From contig JANQGM010000006.1 in NCBI GenBank assembly GCA_028277345.1, forward strand, positions 1 through 64,000: a stretch of 64,000 nt of DNA, given 5' to 3'. Position numbers and translations under genes: made by a program. This stretch comes from Candidatus Bipolaricaulota bacterium (GTDB lineage Bacteria; Bipolaricaulota; Bipolaricaulia; UBA7950; UBA9294). Of the stretch, positions 42,171-50,630 are shown piece by piece (the first letter of the stretch is position 1; each line of letters starts with the position of its first letter). The notes under the pieces were generated by a model. That model had not been told where the DNA came from. It made no database searches and saw only the letters and a list, made by a program, of their open reading frames with translations.

Positions 42171-42746
42171 CTAGCCGTTTCCCGCCCTCAGCTCACCGTA
42201 GCGATAGCAGCTCGTGACGTGATCGTTGACCATACCCACCGCCTGCATAAAGGCATAGCAGATTGTGGGACCGACGAAGTTGAAGCCCCGTTTCTTCAAG
42301 GCTTTGCTCATCGCCTTCGATGCCGACGTTTCCGCAGGGAGGTCGGCCATGGTTTTCCAGGCATTCTGTGTCGGCTCCCCGCCCACGAATTGCCAGAGAT
42401 AGGCATCCAATGAGCCGAACTCCTTCTGAATCTCCAGCGTGGCCCGCGCGTTCTTGATCGCCGATTCGACCTTCAACCGATTGCGTACGATGCCCGGATT
42501 GGCGAGCAGACGCTCGACATCGTTGAGGGTATAGGCAGCCACGGCTTCAATATCGAAGTTATCAAAGGCCTCTCGATAGCCATCCCGTTTCTTGAGAATC
42601 GTCGACCAACTCAATCCTGCCTGAGCTCCCTCCAAAACCAGCATCTCGAACAGGTGTCGGTCATCGTGAACAGGGATGCCCCACTCCTCGTCGTGATAGG
42701 CCACGTACAGCGGATCGGTCCCACACCACTCACAACGCGTCTTCAT
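42171..42746 (-). CDS. tag: DNA-3-methyladenine glycosylase I
   Basis: A 191-residue Tag family base-excision glycosylase. RCEWCGTDPLYVAYHDEEWG at the start includes two zinc-knuckle cysteines (the zinc site is completed by a His and a Cys near the C terminus), LFEMLVLEGAQAGLSWSTIL carries the catalytic-region Glu, and the C-terminal GFNFVGPTICYAFMQAVGMVNDH is almost universal. It removes 3-methyladenine from alkylated DNA. The ATG at 42746 follows AAAGGGGAG. A VOC gene ends 13 bases upstream. Confidence 0.93.
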   Translation of the reverse strand: MKTRCEWCGTDPLYVAYHDEEWGIPVHDDRHLFEMLVLEGAQAGLSWSTILKKRDGYREAFDNFDIEAVAAYTLNDVERLLANPGIVRNRLKVESAIKNARATLEIQKEFGSLDAYLWQFVGGEPTQNAWKTMADLPAETSASKAMSKALKKRGFNFVGPTICYAFMQAVGMVNDHVTSCYRYGELRAGNG

Positions 42747-42759
42747 GTCTCCCCTTTCC

Positions 42760-43125
42760 TCAGGCTGATGAAAACAGCTCGATCGTATTCCCATCCGGAT
42801 CACGTACGGCACCGTGCAGCTCGCCATCGACTTGGCTAATCTCTCCCTCAGCCCGTCCGCCGTGCTTGACTGCGCAAGCGATCACGGCGCGCACATCCTC
42901 GACATCAAATCCCAGCTGATGGATCGGGTATCCCTCGAAATCGACATTCTCTCGAAAGGGAACCAACTTGATCTCAAGATTTCCAATCGATCCGAACCAG
43001 CAAGCAACGCTACCGGCATCAACTTCCCGAAACGCCCCGCCGAAGGCTTCGGCATAGAAGGCGACCATCTCGTCCAATCGACAGGCTTGGATCGCCAAGC
43101 TTGCTAACCTGGCTCGATGATCCAT
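42760..43125 (-). CDS. VOC family protein
   Basis: A 121-residue vicinal-oxygen-chelate protein. RLDEMVAFYAEAFGGAFREV forms the first alpha-beta module and HGAVRDPDGNTIELF ends the second. The pattern HQLGFDVEDV contains a His possibly used as metal ligand. It is downstream of nothing diagnostic and could be glyoxalase-like or a binding protein. AAGGAGAACCCC precedes the ATG at 43125. Confidence 0.82.
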   Translation of the reverse strand: MDHRARLASLAIQACRLDEMVAFYAEAFGGAFREVDAGSVACWFGSIGNLEIKLVPFRENVDFEGYPIHQLGFDVEDVRAVIACAVKHGGRAEGEISQVDGELHGAVRDPDGNTIELFSSA

Positions 43126-43196
43126 GGGGTTCTCCTTTTGCCGTTCATGCTCCGAGGTACGGTGCAAAAGACGTCGGAATCCAACCCAGGGAAAGG

Positions 43197-43853
43197 CTAA
43201 AGATCCGCTCTGAAGGCTTCATAGGAGTCGTAGACAGGACAGCCTATGGGGCGCAATCTCGCGATGGACTGATGTCCTTTCCCAATGAGCGCAATGGACG
43301 TTCCGATCGCGTCGGCAACCTCAGCGTCATGATCGGTGTCTCCGATAAAGACGGCGCGGGCCGGATCGATCGCGAAATCCGCGAGCAACTCGCACGCGCG
43401 CGTCACCTTGGAGTCGCCCTCTTGATGAGCCAACCCATAGACACCTTCGAAGAAAGACTCAATCTGTAAATGATCGATCATCTCTCTCAGCATTTCCTGC
43501 TCCATTGCCGACAAGACGAACTGACGTCGGCCCGTTTCCGCGAAGAAACGCAGTACATCAAGCGCCCCTTCGTGAAGGGGGCAGGCCTTGAGTGCGGGCG
43601 CATAGTCGGCGAAGAAGTCTTCGGAGAGGTCGGCCATCGTCTCGTTCTCGAACGTTACTCCGATTCGCCGGTAGTAATCTTGAACAGGAAACCCGAACAC
43701 GTCTCGATAGGCATCCGTCGTCAAGTTCGGCAATCCTCGCTTCGACAACTGCACATTGACCGTCCGAACCACCAGATCGAGATCGTCGATCAACGTTCCG
43801 TTGAAGTCCCAAATCACGTACGAGATGGCGCTAAGAGCGAATCCTTCACCCAT
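43197..43853 (-). CDS. HAD family hydrolase, phosphoglycolate phosphatase-like
   Basis: A 218-residue haloacid dehalogenase-fold phosphatase. Motif I is IWDFNGTLIDD (the second Asp is replaced by Asn, with the nucleophilic Asp retained as the first of the pair), motif II is FVLSAMEQ, motif III has Lys in QEGDSK, and motif IV is IGDTDHDAEVAD. A helical cap sits between motifs I and II. Substrates in this group are phosphoglycolate, beta-phosphoglucose and pyrophosphate. I start at the ATG 43853 because AAAAGGAGG precedes it at nine bases. It overlaps the next gene's end by eight bases. Confidence 0.85.
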   Translation of the reverse strand: MGEGFALSAISYVIWDFNGTLIDDLDLVVRTVNVQLSKRGLPNLTTDAYRDVFGFPVQDYYRRIGVTFENETMADLSEDFFADYAPALKACPLHEGALDVLRFFAETGRRQFVLSAMEQEMLREMIDHLQIESFFEGVYGLAHQEGDSKVTRACELLADFAIDPARAVFIGDTDHDAEVADAIGTSIALIGKGHQSIARLRPIGCPVYDSYEAFRADL

Positions 43854-44298
43854 CCTGAGCAACCTCCTTTTGGAGCTCGTACGCGTGATCGCAGCAATCG
43901 TCCCCCTTCATCAGGGTTTTCGTGCGAGTGAATCGAATCGCGGGATTGAGACCGCGGCAAAAGCCGTCATCGTACGCACAGTAAAACGCGAAGCCGATAT
44001 CTCCGGCCTCGCGCTTGCGCATCTCATCGGCGAAGAGGCATCTCACAACCCGAATTCCCAAGCGGTCTTCGGTCTGCTCGATGATGTCAAAGTCGATGAG
44101 ATCGTCCACACCGTCCCACAACTGCTCCATCACGGCAGGCAAATCCCGTCGCACCAAATCAGCTTCACGCAGAGAAACCTCAGCCAATCGATCGGTTCGA
44201 GCGGCCACCACGTCGAGCACTCCATCTCCGTAACGATCGATCAATTCGCGAAATAACCCTGCTCGTTGCGCCATTTCTTCTCGCAGCCGTTCGGTCAC
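43846..44298 (-). CDS. L-2-amino-thiazoline-4-carboxylate hydrolase-like protein
   Basis: A 150-residue protein resembling the ATC hydrolase family: TERLREEMAQRAGLFRELIDRYG near the start and a final KGDDCCDHAYELQ motif, which is the common Gly-Asp-x-Cys-Cys-Asp/His ending. The middle has two cysteines in VVRCLFADEMRKR and FAFYCAYDDGFCRG, likely metal ligands. Family members hydrolyse a thiazoline in one pathway; many others lack evidence for that reaction. The GTG at 44298 is preferred because AAGGAGG lies upstream at the right distance. Confidence 0.75.
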   Translation of the reverse strand: MTERLREEMAQRAGLFRELIDRYGDGVLDVVAARTDRLAEVSLREADLVRRDLPAVMEQLWDGVDDLIDFDIIEQTEDRLGIRVVRCLFADEMRKREAGDIGFAFYCAYDDGFCRGLNPAIRFTRTKTLMKGDDCCDHAYELQKEVAQDG

Positions 44299-44443
44299 GT
44301 TCGCCTCCTTGATGCGCACTCTGCACTCCTCAACCTAATGATGAAGAATCAGTCTATCCCATCTGCTCCCGGCAATCATCGATCTCATTCTCCTCGTTTC
44401 GGAAGACCCATCCACTCCATGGGGTTCGGTATACTTGGCCATC

Positions 44444-45298
44444 ATGACAACCCTATCTTCTGTTGATCGAACCCAGGTCTATCGAGCGTTCATGGAAGCC
44501 TTCGCTGACTACGCGATGGATGCCAGTGGCACAACGGAAGAATCGATGATGCTTCGCATGGCTAAGAACGCCGTTAGCTTCGACGCATCCGCTGGAGCGT
44601 ATGACGGCGATCGTATGGTCGGATTCACCTTGATTGGACTCGATGAGCTGGGCGGCGAACTAACGGCGTTCGATGCGGGGACAGGGATCGTCCCGGATTT
44701 TCGCGGCCGTGGCCTGGCCAAGGCCATGTTCGATCACGCGCTGCCCGAACTTCGGAACCAGGGCGTTCAGCGTTTTCTGCTTGAGGTGCTCCAGCAAAAC
44801 GAGCCCGCCATCAAGGCGTATGAAAAGAGTGGATTTGAGATCATCCGCGAGCTGAAGTGTTTTGCCGTTGAGACGGCAAGTCTCAGGAGCCTCGATGCCG
44901 AACCGGACACAGAGATACGCCCCATCGCCGTCGAAACCTTTCGAACGCTCGTCTCAGAAGCAGACTGGGTTCCTTCCTTCGAGAACCGATTCACGGTACA
45001 TGCGGCAATTCCCAGCCACGTCACCACATTGGGAGCCTTCGACGGAGAGACGTGCGTGGGCGTTGTCACGTACTGCCGTGACTTGAATTGGTTGCTGTCG
45101 CTTCTCGTTGTGCGAGAGCATCGCAGGCGTGGCATTGGCCGCACACTCCTGAGAGCGCTCGCCGCTCGCATTCCTGAGAATCGTTCGAGGCTGGCTGCCT
45201 TGAACATCGATGCCTCCGATGTCGGCATGCAAGCCTTTTTGAGCACTGTGGGCTTCTCCCCGCTCGTCGATCAATACGAGATGCAACGCCGGCTCTAG
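44444..45298 (+). CDS. Tandem-domain GNAT acetyltransferase
   Basis: A 284-residue protein with two GNAT domains. The first has GTGIVPDFRGRGLAKAMFDHAL as its acetyl-CoA loop and NEPAIKAYEKSGFEI as the late helix. The second has LLSLLVVREHRRRGIGRTLLRAL. The layout resembles mycothiol synthase-like and other double-GNAT enzymes, where one domain is often inactive. No Shine-Dalgarno is seen before the ATG at 44444. A TATACT hexamer ends nine bases before the start codon, so the transcript may be leaderless. Confidence 0.82.
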   Translation: MTTLSSVDRTQVYRAFMEAFADYAMDASGTTEESMMLRMAKNAVSFDASAGAYDGDRMVGFTLIGLDELGGELTAFDAGTGIVPDFRGRGLAKAMFDHALPELRNQGVQRFLLEVLQQNEPAIKAYEKSGFEIIRELKCFAVETASLRSLDAEPDTEIRPIAVETFRTLVSEADWVPSFENRFTVHAAIPSHVTTLGAFDGETCVGVVTYCRDLNWLLSLLVVREHRRRGIGRTLLRALAARIPENRSRLAALNIDASDVGMQAFLSTVGFSPLVDQYEMQRRL

Positions 45299-45412
45299 CC
45301 ACGGTCTGACCATCTCCTCCTCCCGGCGCCATCGAGCATGCTCCATGAGGCCTCTCGTCAGAACCGCGGCCTCGCTTGGCTCAATGCATGGACAGAAACA
45401 GCAGTCAGTGTC

Positions 45413-46744
45413 CTATGAACCATCCGACGTGCGGACCGTTTCGTAGAACCGGCTCAAGAACTGAGGCCAATGGGTCGAATCGACGAGATCCAATCCCGCA
45501 TTGCGGTACATCTCACGGTATTGCCCATATCCAAACCGGGTGTAGTGTTCTTCGAACGTGAGGGTTGATCGTTCCGACGGCATCGGGAAATACAGCGAAA
45601 GCCCGTGCGCATCCGGATACCGCTCCGGATCCGTGAAGGCGCTGTCCACCACGTTCAGGACTGCTTCTGCGAAGGCCTCAGCCTCCTCCCTGATGCCGGG
45701 GATGAATGCACAGCGCCGGGCGAAATCAACGGCATCCACCACCTCGTTGTACCCGAAGCTCTGGACCTGTTCTCGCACCTGGAGGATGGCCTCTGCTTCG
45801 TACTCCCAGGCCGAAAGCAGGGCCAAGGAGAACGCATCCAATGTGGGCACGATCGACTCCATGGCGGGACTTTGGGGAATCGAGCTTAGAACTGCGGACG
45901 ATACCAGATGATGGAGGTGCTCGGGCACATTCGCCAGCACCGCGTCCCTGGAAAAGGTAGTTTGCACGAGTTCCAGAACGTATCGTCCCAGTTCGACCAC
46001 AGGGATATCGGGCTGCCGAGTCAGCGCTTCAAGAAGGGTGGGCAATGCACCCTGCCAAATCATGAATCCGCTTACCGCCTCGCTCCCAATATAGAGATCG
46101 GTCATCTCGCGCAGTTGGTACACCGTCTCCAAGGCACCCATGATGCACGGTGCCGTAAAAAGCAGTGCGTCGATCCCACCGACACTGTGGAGGGCATCTC
46201 GCATCTCGCCGGGGGTCAGATAGGAAGTTTGAACCTCGCCTTCGATGGCCGAGGGATGCGCATCGTAACAGGCGCCCTGCCAGCCACGCCCGTGCTGATA
46301 GAGCATGACCAGGGTTCTTTGGGAAGGGAAGTTGGCCGCGCAAAACTGAAGGATGCTTGAGAAAATGAGGCCGTCTCCCATATCGATTTCGCCCCATTGC
46401 TCCAAAGCGATCAGTCGAGGAGCACGTGCGTTGCCTCCCAAATACCATACCGTTGCTTCACCATCGGGGAGGTCTTCCAACATCACGACGTGCACGCCAC
46501 CCGTTGATTGCATAAGTCGGGCAACGTCCTCTGTGGGATTGTAGCCCTGAAAATCAGCGGCATTGTAGAAGAGAAGCGTCCACGGTTTCATCGGTCGGGG
46601 AAGCTCGAAGTTCACAGGAGATTCGATCCGGTCAACCCTTGCCGAATCCGATACGTCTTCGGCACATCCCACGAACACGGAACCGACTATACCCATCACG
46701 ATCACGGCAAATGCCAACAGGGCGCGATGATGAACTTCACGCAT
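45413..46744 (-). CDS. Clostripain-related (C11) cysteine peptidase lipoprotein
   Basis: A 443-residue C11-family peptidase. A signal peptide (core 8-26) ends at Cys27 in VFVGCAED, which resembles a lipobox although Phe at -3 is unusual. The catalytic His151 is in LYQHGRGWQG and the nucleophile Cys200 in FTAPCIMGALETVYQL, the standard C11 pair. The protein is likely tethered to the outer face of the membrane and cleaves after basic residues. The C terminus has EEHYTRFGYGQYREMYRN. The ATG at 46744 has AGGAGGAATC upstream. Confidence 0.88.
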   Translation of the reverse strand: MREVHHRALLAFAVIVMGIVGSVFVGCAEDVSDSARVDRIESPVNFELPRPMKPWTLLFYNAADFQGYNPTEDVARLMQSTGGVHVVMLEDLPDGEATVWYLGGNARAPRLIALEQWGEIDMGDGLIFSSILQFCAANFPSQRTLVMLYQHGRGWQGACYDAHPSAIEGEVQTSYLTPGEMRDALHSVGGIDALLFTAPCIMGALETVYQLREMTDLYIGSEAVSGFMIWQGALPTLLEALTRQPDIPVVELGRYVLELVQTTFSRDAVLANVPEHLHHLVSSAVLSSIPQSPAMESIVPTLDAFSLALLSAWEYEAEAILQVREQVQSFGYNEVVDAVDFARRCAFIPGIREEAEAFAEAVLNVVDSAFTDPERYPDAHGLSLYFPMPSERSTLTFEEHYTRFGYGQYREMYRNAGLDLVDSTHWPQFLSRFYETVRTSDGS

Positions 46745-47181
46745 GATTCCTCCTTCGCAATGAGCAAGGGCAGGCGGATGGCAGGACACTGATATCAATC
46801 GATCTCGGTTGGCGATTCCGCCTCGCACGAACAGAGCATGGAGAAAGGCGCGTTACCCGTCGATAGGCCGCCACTTACACCCAGATTACGAGAGCCCGGG
46901 AGGCCTCAAAACGTAGTTGCCGTAAGAGACGCAATGGTGGCTGATGCCTGTCGTTCTCCGGGCCTCGCGATACGGCGCTGTGCCGTCAGACACACGCTTA
47001 AACGCTCCCATTCCCCCCACACACCATGCGGTTGAGCATGCAACGCAGGGGAATGAGCCATTCCGTGGCTGAAAAAAGACTGAAATATGCCGTCACAAGC
47101 GCCCGTTTTCTCGATGTTTCGGGTTGAGTGAACGAGAAACACATTGTCGTTGGTTCTAAAACTCGCTACCTTAGTGGCGTT
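46745..47181. other. Divergent regulatory gap between the C11 peptidase and membrane regulator
   Basis: About 440 bases with no convincing gene. Two inverted repeats stand out: GGAATG/CATTCC near 47052-47066 (short loop) and TTTCTCG (47107-47113) with CGAGAAA (47133-47139). The latter lies 42-75 bases upstream of the chosen start of the membrane-bound regulator and could be its own operator. I could not define promoter boxes with confidence on either strand. Confidence 0.4.
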
Positions 47182-48126
47182 ATGAGATGGATTACGACGA
47201 AGCGCCTACCTCTACTGTTATTCCTGATTATTTCGCTTATGCTCGGGCTAACATTCAGCGCCCGTCTATCCGTCTCCTGGCTCAAGACCTCCATGATCGA
47301 AGGCGCTGAGCCAGATATGATCAGCGCCTCGGACGCATTTGCTGGAGCTGTTCACGAATGGATTATCAACGGCTCACACGAGCACCTCGCTCGGGGGGTT
47401 GAATTGATGCTGTTGGGTAGCGCTCGGCAAGTGCATGTCTCCTATATGGGAGAAACCCTCATCCTCGCGTACGATTCTGGCTGGGAGCACCTCTCTCTCA
47501 AACCCTTGACCACGCATCCTGTTGCCGCAACCACGGCTTCGTTCCGAGTTGATGATCGCCTCGTTTTCGACACGATCATTCCCATCCGCAACCGGGCCGA
47601 GGTCGTCGGATTTGTTCGGTTGGCCAGCCATGCGCAACTTCTCGAAACCCGGATCAGCCAGATGACGGCGGGCGCTATCGTGGCCTCCGCGATTGTCGGA
47701 CTTGTCCTCGCCGTTCTCGGCTGTCGTGCGATCCTTCGCCTTCCCGCTCGCCAATCCGTGCCCGCAACGGAGCCGACGTTGGGCCGGGAGTTGAGAGAAA
47801 CGTTGCTCCCGCAAACGCTGGTCGTTGACCTAAGCGCGAAGACAGTGTCCAGAAACGGCTCGAAGCATACCCTAACGCCGAAGCTGTTCAGCCTGTTATC
47901 TCTGCTGGTCGACGACCCTGCCAAGGTGTATAGCGACAAGGAGATCATCGATTTCGTATGGCCAGAAGCGCGCTACATCGGGGCCAATGATGTTCATCAA
48001 TGTGTCTATCGACTTCGGAAGTGCCTGAACCAATTCGATCCCGAGCTTGGGGATTATGTGTCCAATATCAAGGGATTCGGCTATCGCTTCACCGGCCCCG
48101 TCATCGTTCAAAGCCATGATGAGTAG
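47182..48126 (+). CDS. Membrane-bound winged-helix regulator (sensor outside, DNA-binding inside)
   Basis: A 314-residue protein with a cytoplasmic N terminus, TM1 at about 9-30 (LPLLLFLIISLMLGLTFSA), an extracytoplasmic domain of about 120 residues, TM2 at about 160-180, and a C-terminal OmpR/PhoB-type winged helix (PQTLVVDLSAKTVSRNG to YVSNIKGFGYRF). The lack of kinase or receiver domains makes it a one-component membrane regulator, the reverse order of CadC/ToxR. I use ATG 47182; a GTG at 47128 in frame has no better ribosome site. The beta-helix gene follows 18 bases later. Confidence 0.75.
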   Translation: MRWITTKRLPLLLFLIISLMLGLTFSARLSVSWLKTSMIEGAEPDMISASDAFAGAVHEWIINGSHEHLARGVELMLLGSARQVHVSYMGETLILAYDSGWEHLSLKPLTTHPVAATTASFRVDDRLVFDTIIPIRNRAEVVGFVRLASHAQLLETRISQMTAGAIVASAIVGLVLAVLGCRAILRLPARQSVPATEPTLGRELRETLLPQTLVVDLSAKTVSRNGSKHTLTPKLFSLLSLLVDDPAKVYSDKEIIDFVWPEARYIGANDVHQCVYRLRKCLNQFDPELGDYVSNIKGFGYRFTGPVIVQSHDE

Positions 48127-48144
48127 CGGGTACGGTTGTCGGTA

Positions 48145-49581
48145 ATGAAAAGACGCTATCCAGTCACAGTCCTACTTCTCGTCCTTTGTGTTTTCACCGG
48201 TATCGCCAAGGACGATGTCGCACAGCGCCGCGCCGACCTGGAGCACGATGTGGCCGAATTCCACCAGCAGGTGGAGCAATTGGAATTCGCCCGGTACCTA
48301 GCCCGGACCGCCTTGCTGAGTCCAGAACCCGCCGACCATAGGGCCAACACGTCCGCGATTCAGGGCTTTCTCGATCCTGGCGCTACCGACGAAAATCGAA
48401 CCGGCCCAGGCTTGATTCGCTGGATTCAGGAGGTTTCAACCAACGATCAACTCCTCATGGCTGTCTGGCCTTCCAAGCGAGAGAGCTTCCTGAGAAACCA
48501 TGAACAGATCGCCACCTACCTCTCGCTGGCCTCTCAAGTCTGTGAAGAAATCCTGAGAAAACCCGAGTCGAATGGAGGCCCCGATCTTCACCTTCAACAG
48601 TTGTACGCCTATTTGACCGTCGCGTTGGGAACGGTTGCCGATCCGTTCTCGTTGGCTGGTTTAGCCGATTCAGATGCACTGCTTCCAACGGAGATTCGAT
48701 GGCTCACTCCCGGGGATTCGGTTGAGGAAGCGGTACAGGCCATTGCTCCCAATGGGGTTATTTTCCTTGACGAAGGCGAGTATCCGGTCTCAGACGTCGT
48801 GATTGACAAGTCAATTTGGCTGGCGCGCTCTCCCTTTGCCAAGAAACAAGTCCGCTTGATCGGGTTGCGAGAACGTCCTGTTCTCCGGCTTCAGGGAGAG
48901 GGGACGGATATCGAACTCTCGCATCTCACCATCACCTATGGAAGAATCGGCGTTCAGATGGATGGCGGCGTTTCCAGTTTCATCTCCGACTGCATGATTC
49001 GCGAAAACAGGCTCACGGGCATCGTCGCTTCCGCAACCGCTATCGCCACACTCGTGGACACTCAGATTCGCAGCAACTACACGAGCGGAATCCGCTGCCA
49101 GGACAGCTCCAAGCTGTTTCTTCTCAATTGTCACATCTCATTCAACGGTTTCGCCGGATCACTCAGCCCCGGACAGGGCATTCGAATCAGCGATCAGGCA
49201 TCAATCTCGATCCAGGACTCTCTGTTGGTCGGAAACCGTGGGTATGGGATCTATGCGAACGGCAATGCCTCTGTCTCTATCTTGGAGTCACTCATTCGCT
49301 ACCATCAACACAGCGGCATCCATGTTCAACAATCGACGCATTTGAACGTGGTCTCAAACTACATCGCCTTGAACGGTTACGCGGATCTCTCATCCTTCAA
49401 CCCCGACTGTTTCCTGGAACAATCAGGGATGTGGAATCCCGACCTCGCCTTTCGTGGCGAACTCACCGGCGCGGGCAACATTACGTACAATTACGCAGAT
49501 GGGCCGAGGCTCTGCCTGGGGGATTTGGAATTGCCTCCGGATTTCATCACTGTTGAAACAGGAGAGAATACGCCCTGGTAG
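48145..49581 (+). CDS. Secreted right-handed parallel beta-helix protein
   Basis: A 478-residue protein with a signal peptide (RRYPVTVLLLVLCVFTG) and a C-terminal region of repeated short strands. From about residue 190 on, units with GIxxxxxAxxxLxxxxIxxNxxxGI-like spacing recur (for example GIVASATAIATLVDTQIRSN and GIYANGNASVSILESLIRYH), the pattern of NosD/pectate-lyase-type beta helices. The first 190 residues are helical. It likely works at the cell surface, in polysaccharide binding or cleavage. Co-location with the membrane regulator suggests control by an external signal. Confidence 0.8.
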   Translation: MKRRYPVTVLLLVLCVFTGIAKDDVAQRRADLEHDVAEFHQQVEQLEFARYLARTALLSPEPADHRANTSAIQGFLDPGATDENRTGPGLIRWIQEVSTNDQLLMAVWPSKRESFLRNHEQIATYLSLASQVCEEILRKPESNGGPDLHLQQLYAYLTVALGTVADPFSLAGLADSDALLPTEIRWLTPGDSVEEAVQAIAPNGVIFLDEGEYPVSDVVIDKSIWLARSPFAKKQVRLIGLRERPVLRLQGEGTDIELSHLTITYGRIGVQMDGGVSSFISDCMIRENRLTGIVASATAIATLVDTQIRSNYTSGIRCQDSSKLFLLNCHISFNGFAGSLSPGQGIRISDQASISIQDSLLVGNRGYGIYANGNASVSILESLIRYHQHSGIHVQQSTHLNVVSNYIALNGYADLSSFNPDCFLEQSGMWNPDLAFRGELTGAGNITYNYADGPRLCLGDLELPPDFITVETGENTPW

Positions 49582-49646
49582 GGCCCAGCAGGGATGGTGA
49601 CCGATCACTCGGGATAAAGGAGTCGCATCAGGGGGTCAGATCGATC

Positions 49647-49934
49647 GTGAAGAAACGGGACGCCAGTTCAGCGCAGAACTCCCTGCCGGTGACAGATCCT
49701 CGGATGATCTTTGTCTTCTTGAGCTTCTCCAGTCTGGGCTTCGGCATCCTTGGTTGGGTAATGGCGTCGACCTATCCCGGGGTTGTCGTTCCGATCTCCG
49801 CCCTTCTTGCGATCGTTTTTGGCCTGCTCGGCGTTCGCAGCCGATTCCGATCCATCGGATTGATCGGATTCGTGATGGGCATGTTCCTGCTCCCCAACGC
49901 GATCATGACCTTGATGCATCTCTTCAGCGCGTAG
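49647..49934 (+). CDS. Small three-helix membrane protein (DUF4190-like)
   Basis: A 95-residue protein with a charged N terminus and three hydrophobic segments (MIFVFLSFSSLGFGILGW, GVVVPISALLAIVFGLLGV, LIGFVMGMFLLPNAIM). It resembles small DUF4190-type membrane proteins of unknown role. The GTG start follows a purine-rich GGGGGTCAG. It stands alone between the beta-helix gene and a convergent thioredoxin-like gene with no shared operon evidence. Confidence 0.6.
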   Translation: MKKRDASSAQNSLPVTDPRMIFVFLSFSSLGFGILGWVMASTYPGVVVPISALLAIVFGLLGVRSRFRSIGLIGFVMGMFLLPNAIMTLMHLFSA

Positions 49935-49938
49935 CCTG

Positions 49939-50343
49939 TCATGCATCGCTCTTGAGCATCCCGAGAGAACGGTCCACGCGTTGACGAACGCGTTCGATCA
50001 GCTCCTGGAGCGTACGGCAGGCATTGATCTCCACCGCACTCATCCATTCCATGAGCTCTCCACGCCTTTCCATGAATACAGCAGGTAGAGGAACGCCGTC
50101 AATTCCATAGGCTTTGCTCAGTTGATCGCGATGCAGGAACTCCACCGGGATATCGAGCGAACGGATAAACTGACGCCATTCTCGTCGCATTCCAGTGATG
50201 GTGTAGGTGACATCGCACAAGCGGCATGGGTACGTGCTCGGCCGGACGATCTTGTGAACGGCATCGGAGACGACATTGAGAAGTCCGCTATCCGCGTTGT
50301 AGACGAAGATAATCTTCATGTCGTGATCGTTTTGCACCCGCAT
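49939..50343 (-). CDS. Conserved hypothetical protein with CxxC motif
   Basis: A 134-residue soluble protein that resembles a common but uncharacterised family starting KIIFVYNADSGLLNVV and containing YPCRLCDVTYTITGMRREW. The Cys-x-x-Cys pair in the middle could be a redox or metal site, but the fold does not match thioredoxin cleanly. It ends with TLQELIERVRQRV. GAAAGGAG precedes the ATG at 50343. Its neighbours are convergent and divergent genes of unrelated function. Confidence 0.65.
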   Translation of the reverse strand: MRVQNDHDMKIIFVYNADSGLLNVVSDAVHKIVRPSTYPCRLCDVTYTITGMRREWRQFIRSLDIPVEFLHRDQLSKAYGIDGVPLPAVFMERRGELMEWMSAVEINACRTLQELIERVRQRVDRSLGMLKSDA

Positions 50344-50562
50344 TGTTGCTCCTTTCCACGATCATGAAACAGAATGAGTTCGACAGATGAGGACCGTATG
50401 GGATTTCCAAGGAGAAGGTGCGCGGACGGCTCATCGTAGCGAATCCTGGGATCGTTGTCCGCCAACAGCACGCCGGCAAAGACGCTACCGAGGATGTGCG
50501 CCGAGGAATAGGGGCACCCCCAAGCATCCAGGTCCGTTTCTCTTGTCCCACACCCGGGATTG

Positions 50563-50574
50563 CCACTATAGTGG
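50563..50574. promoter_or_regulatory. Palindrome over the probable -10 box of the AOR gene
   Basis: CCACTATAGTGG is a perfect 12-base palindrome containing TATAGT (50567-50572). A TTGTCC hexamer lies 18 bases upstream as a possible -35. The site is 56 bases before the AOR start. A regulator bound here would block transcription. Confidence 0.45.
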
Positions 50575-50630
50575 GCGGGCAGCTAAACAACCAATCGACT
50601 CGCAACGGCTATGGGCTGAAAGGGGCTCCG

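Noticed and set aside
50368-50630. Molybdenum/tungsten cofactor riboswitch before AOR
   Set aside because: I could not match the conserved core of the Moco RNA motif; only a promoter-like palindrome was supported. A covariance-model search would settle it.
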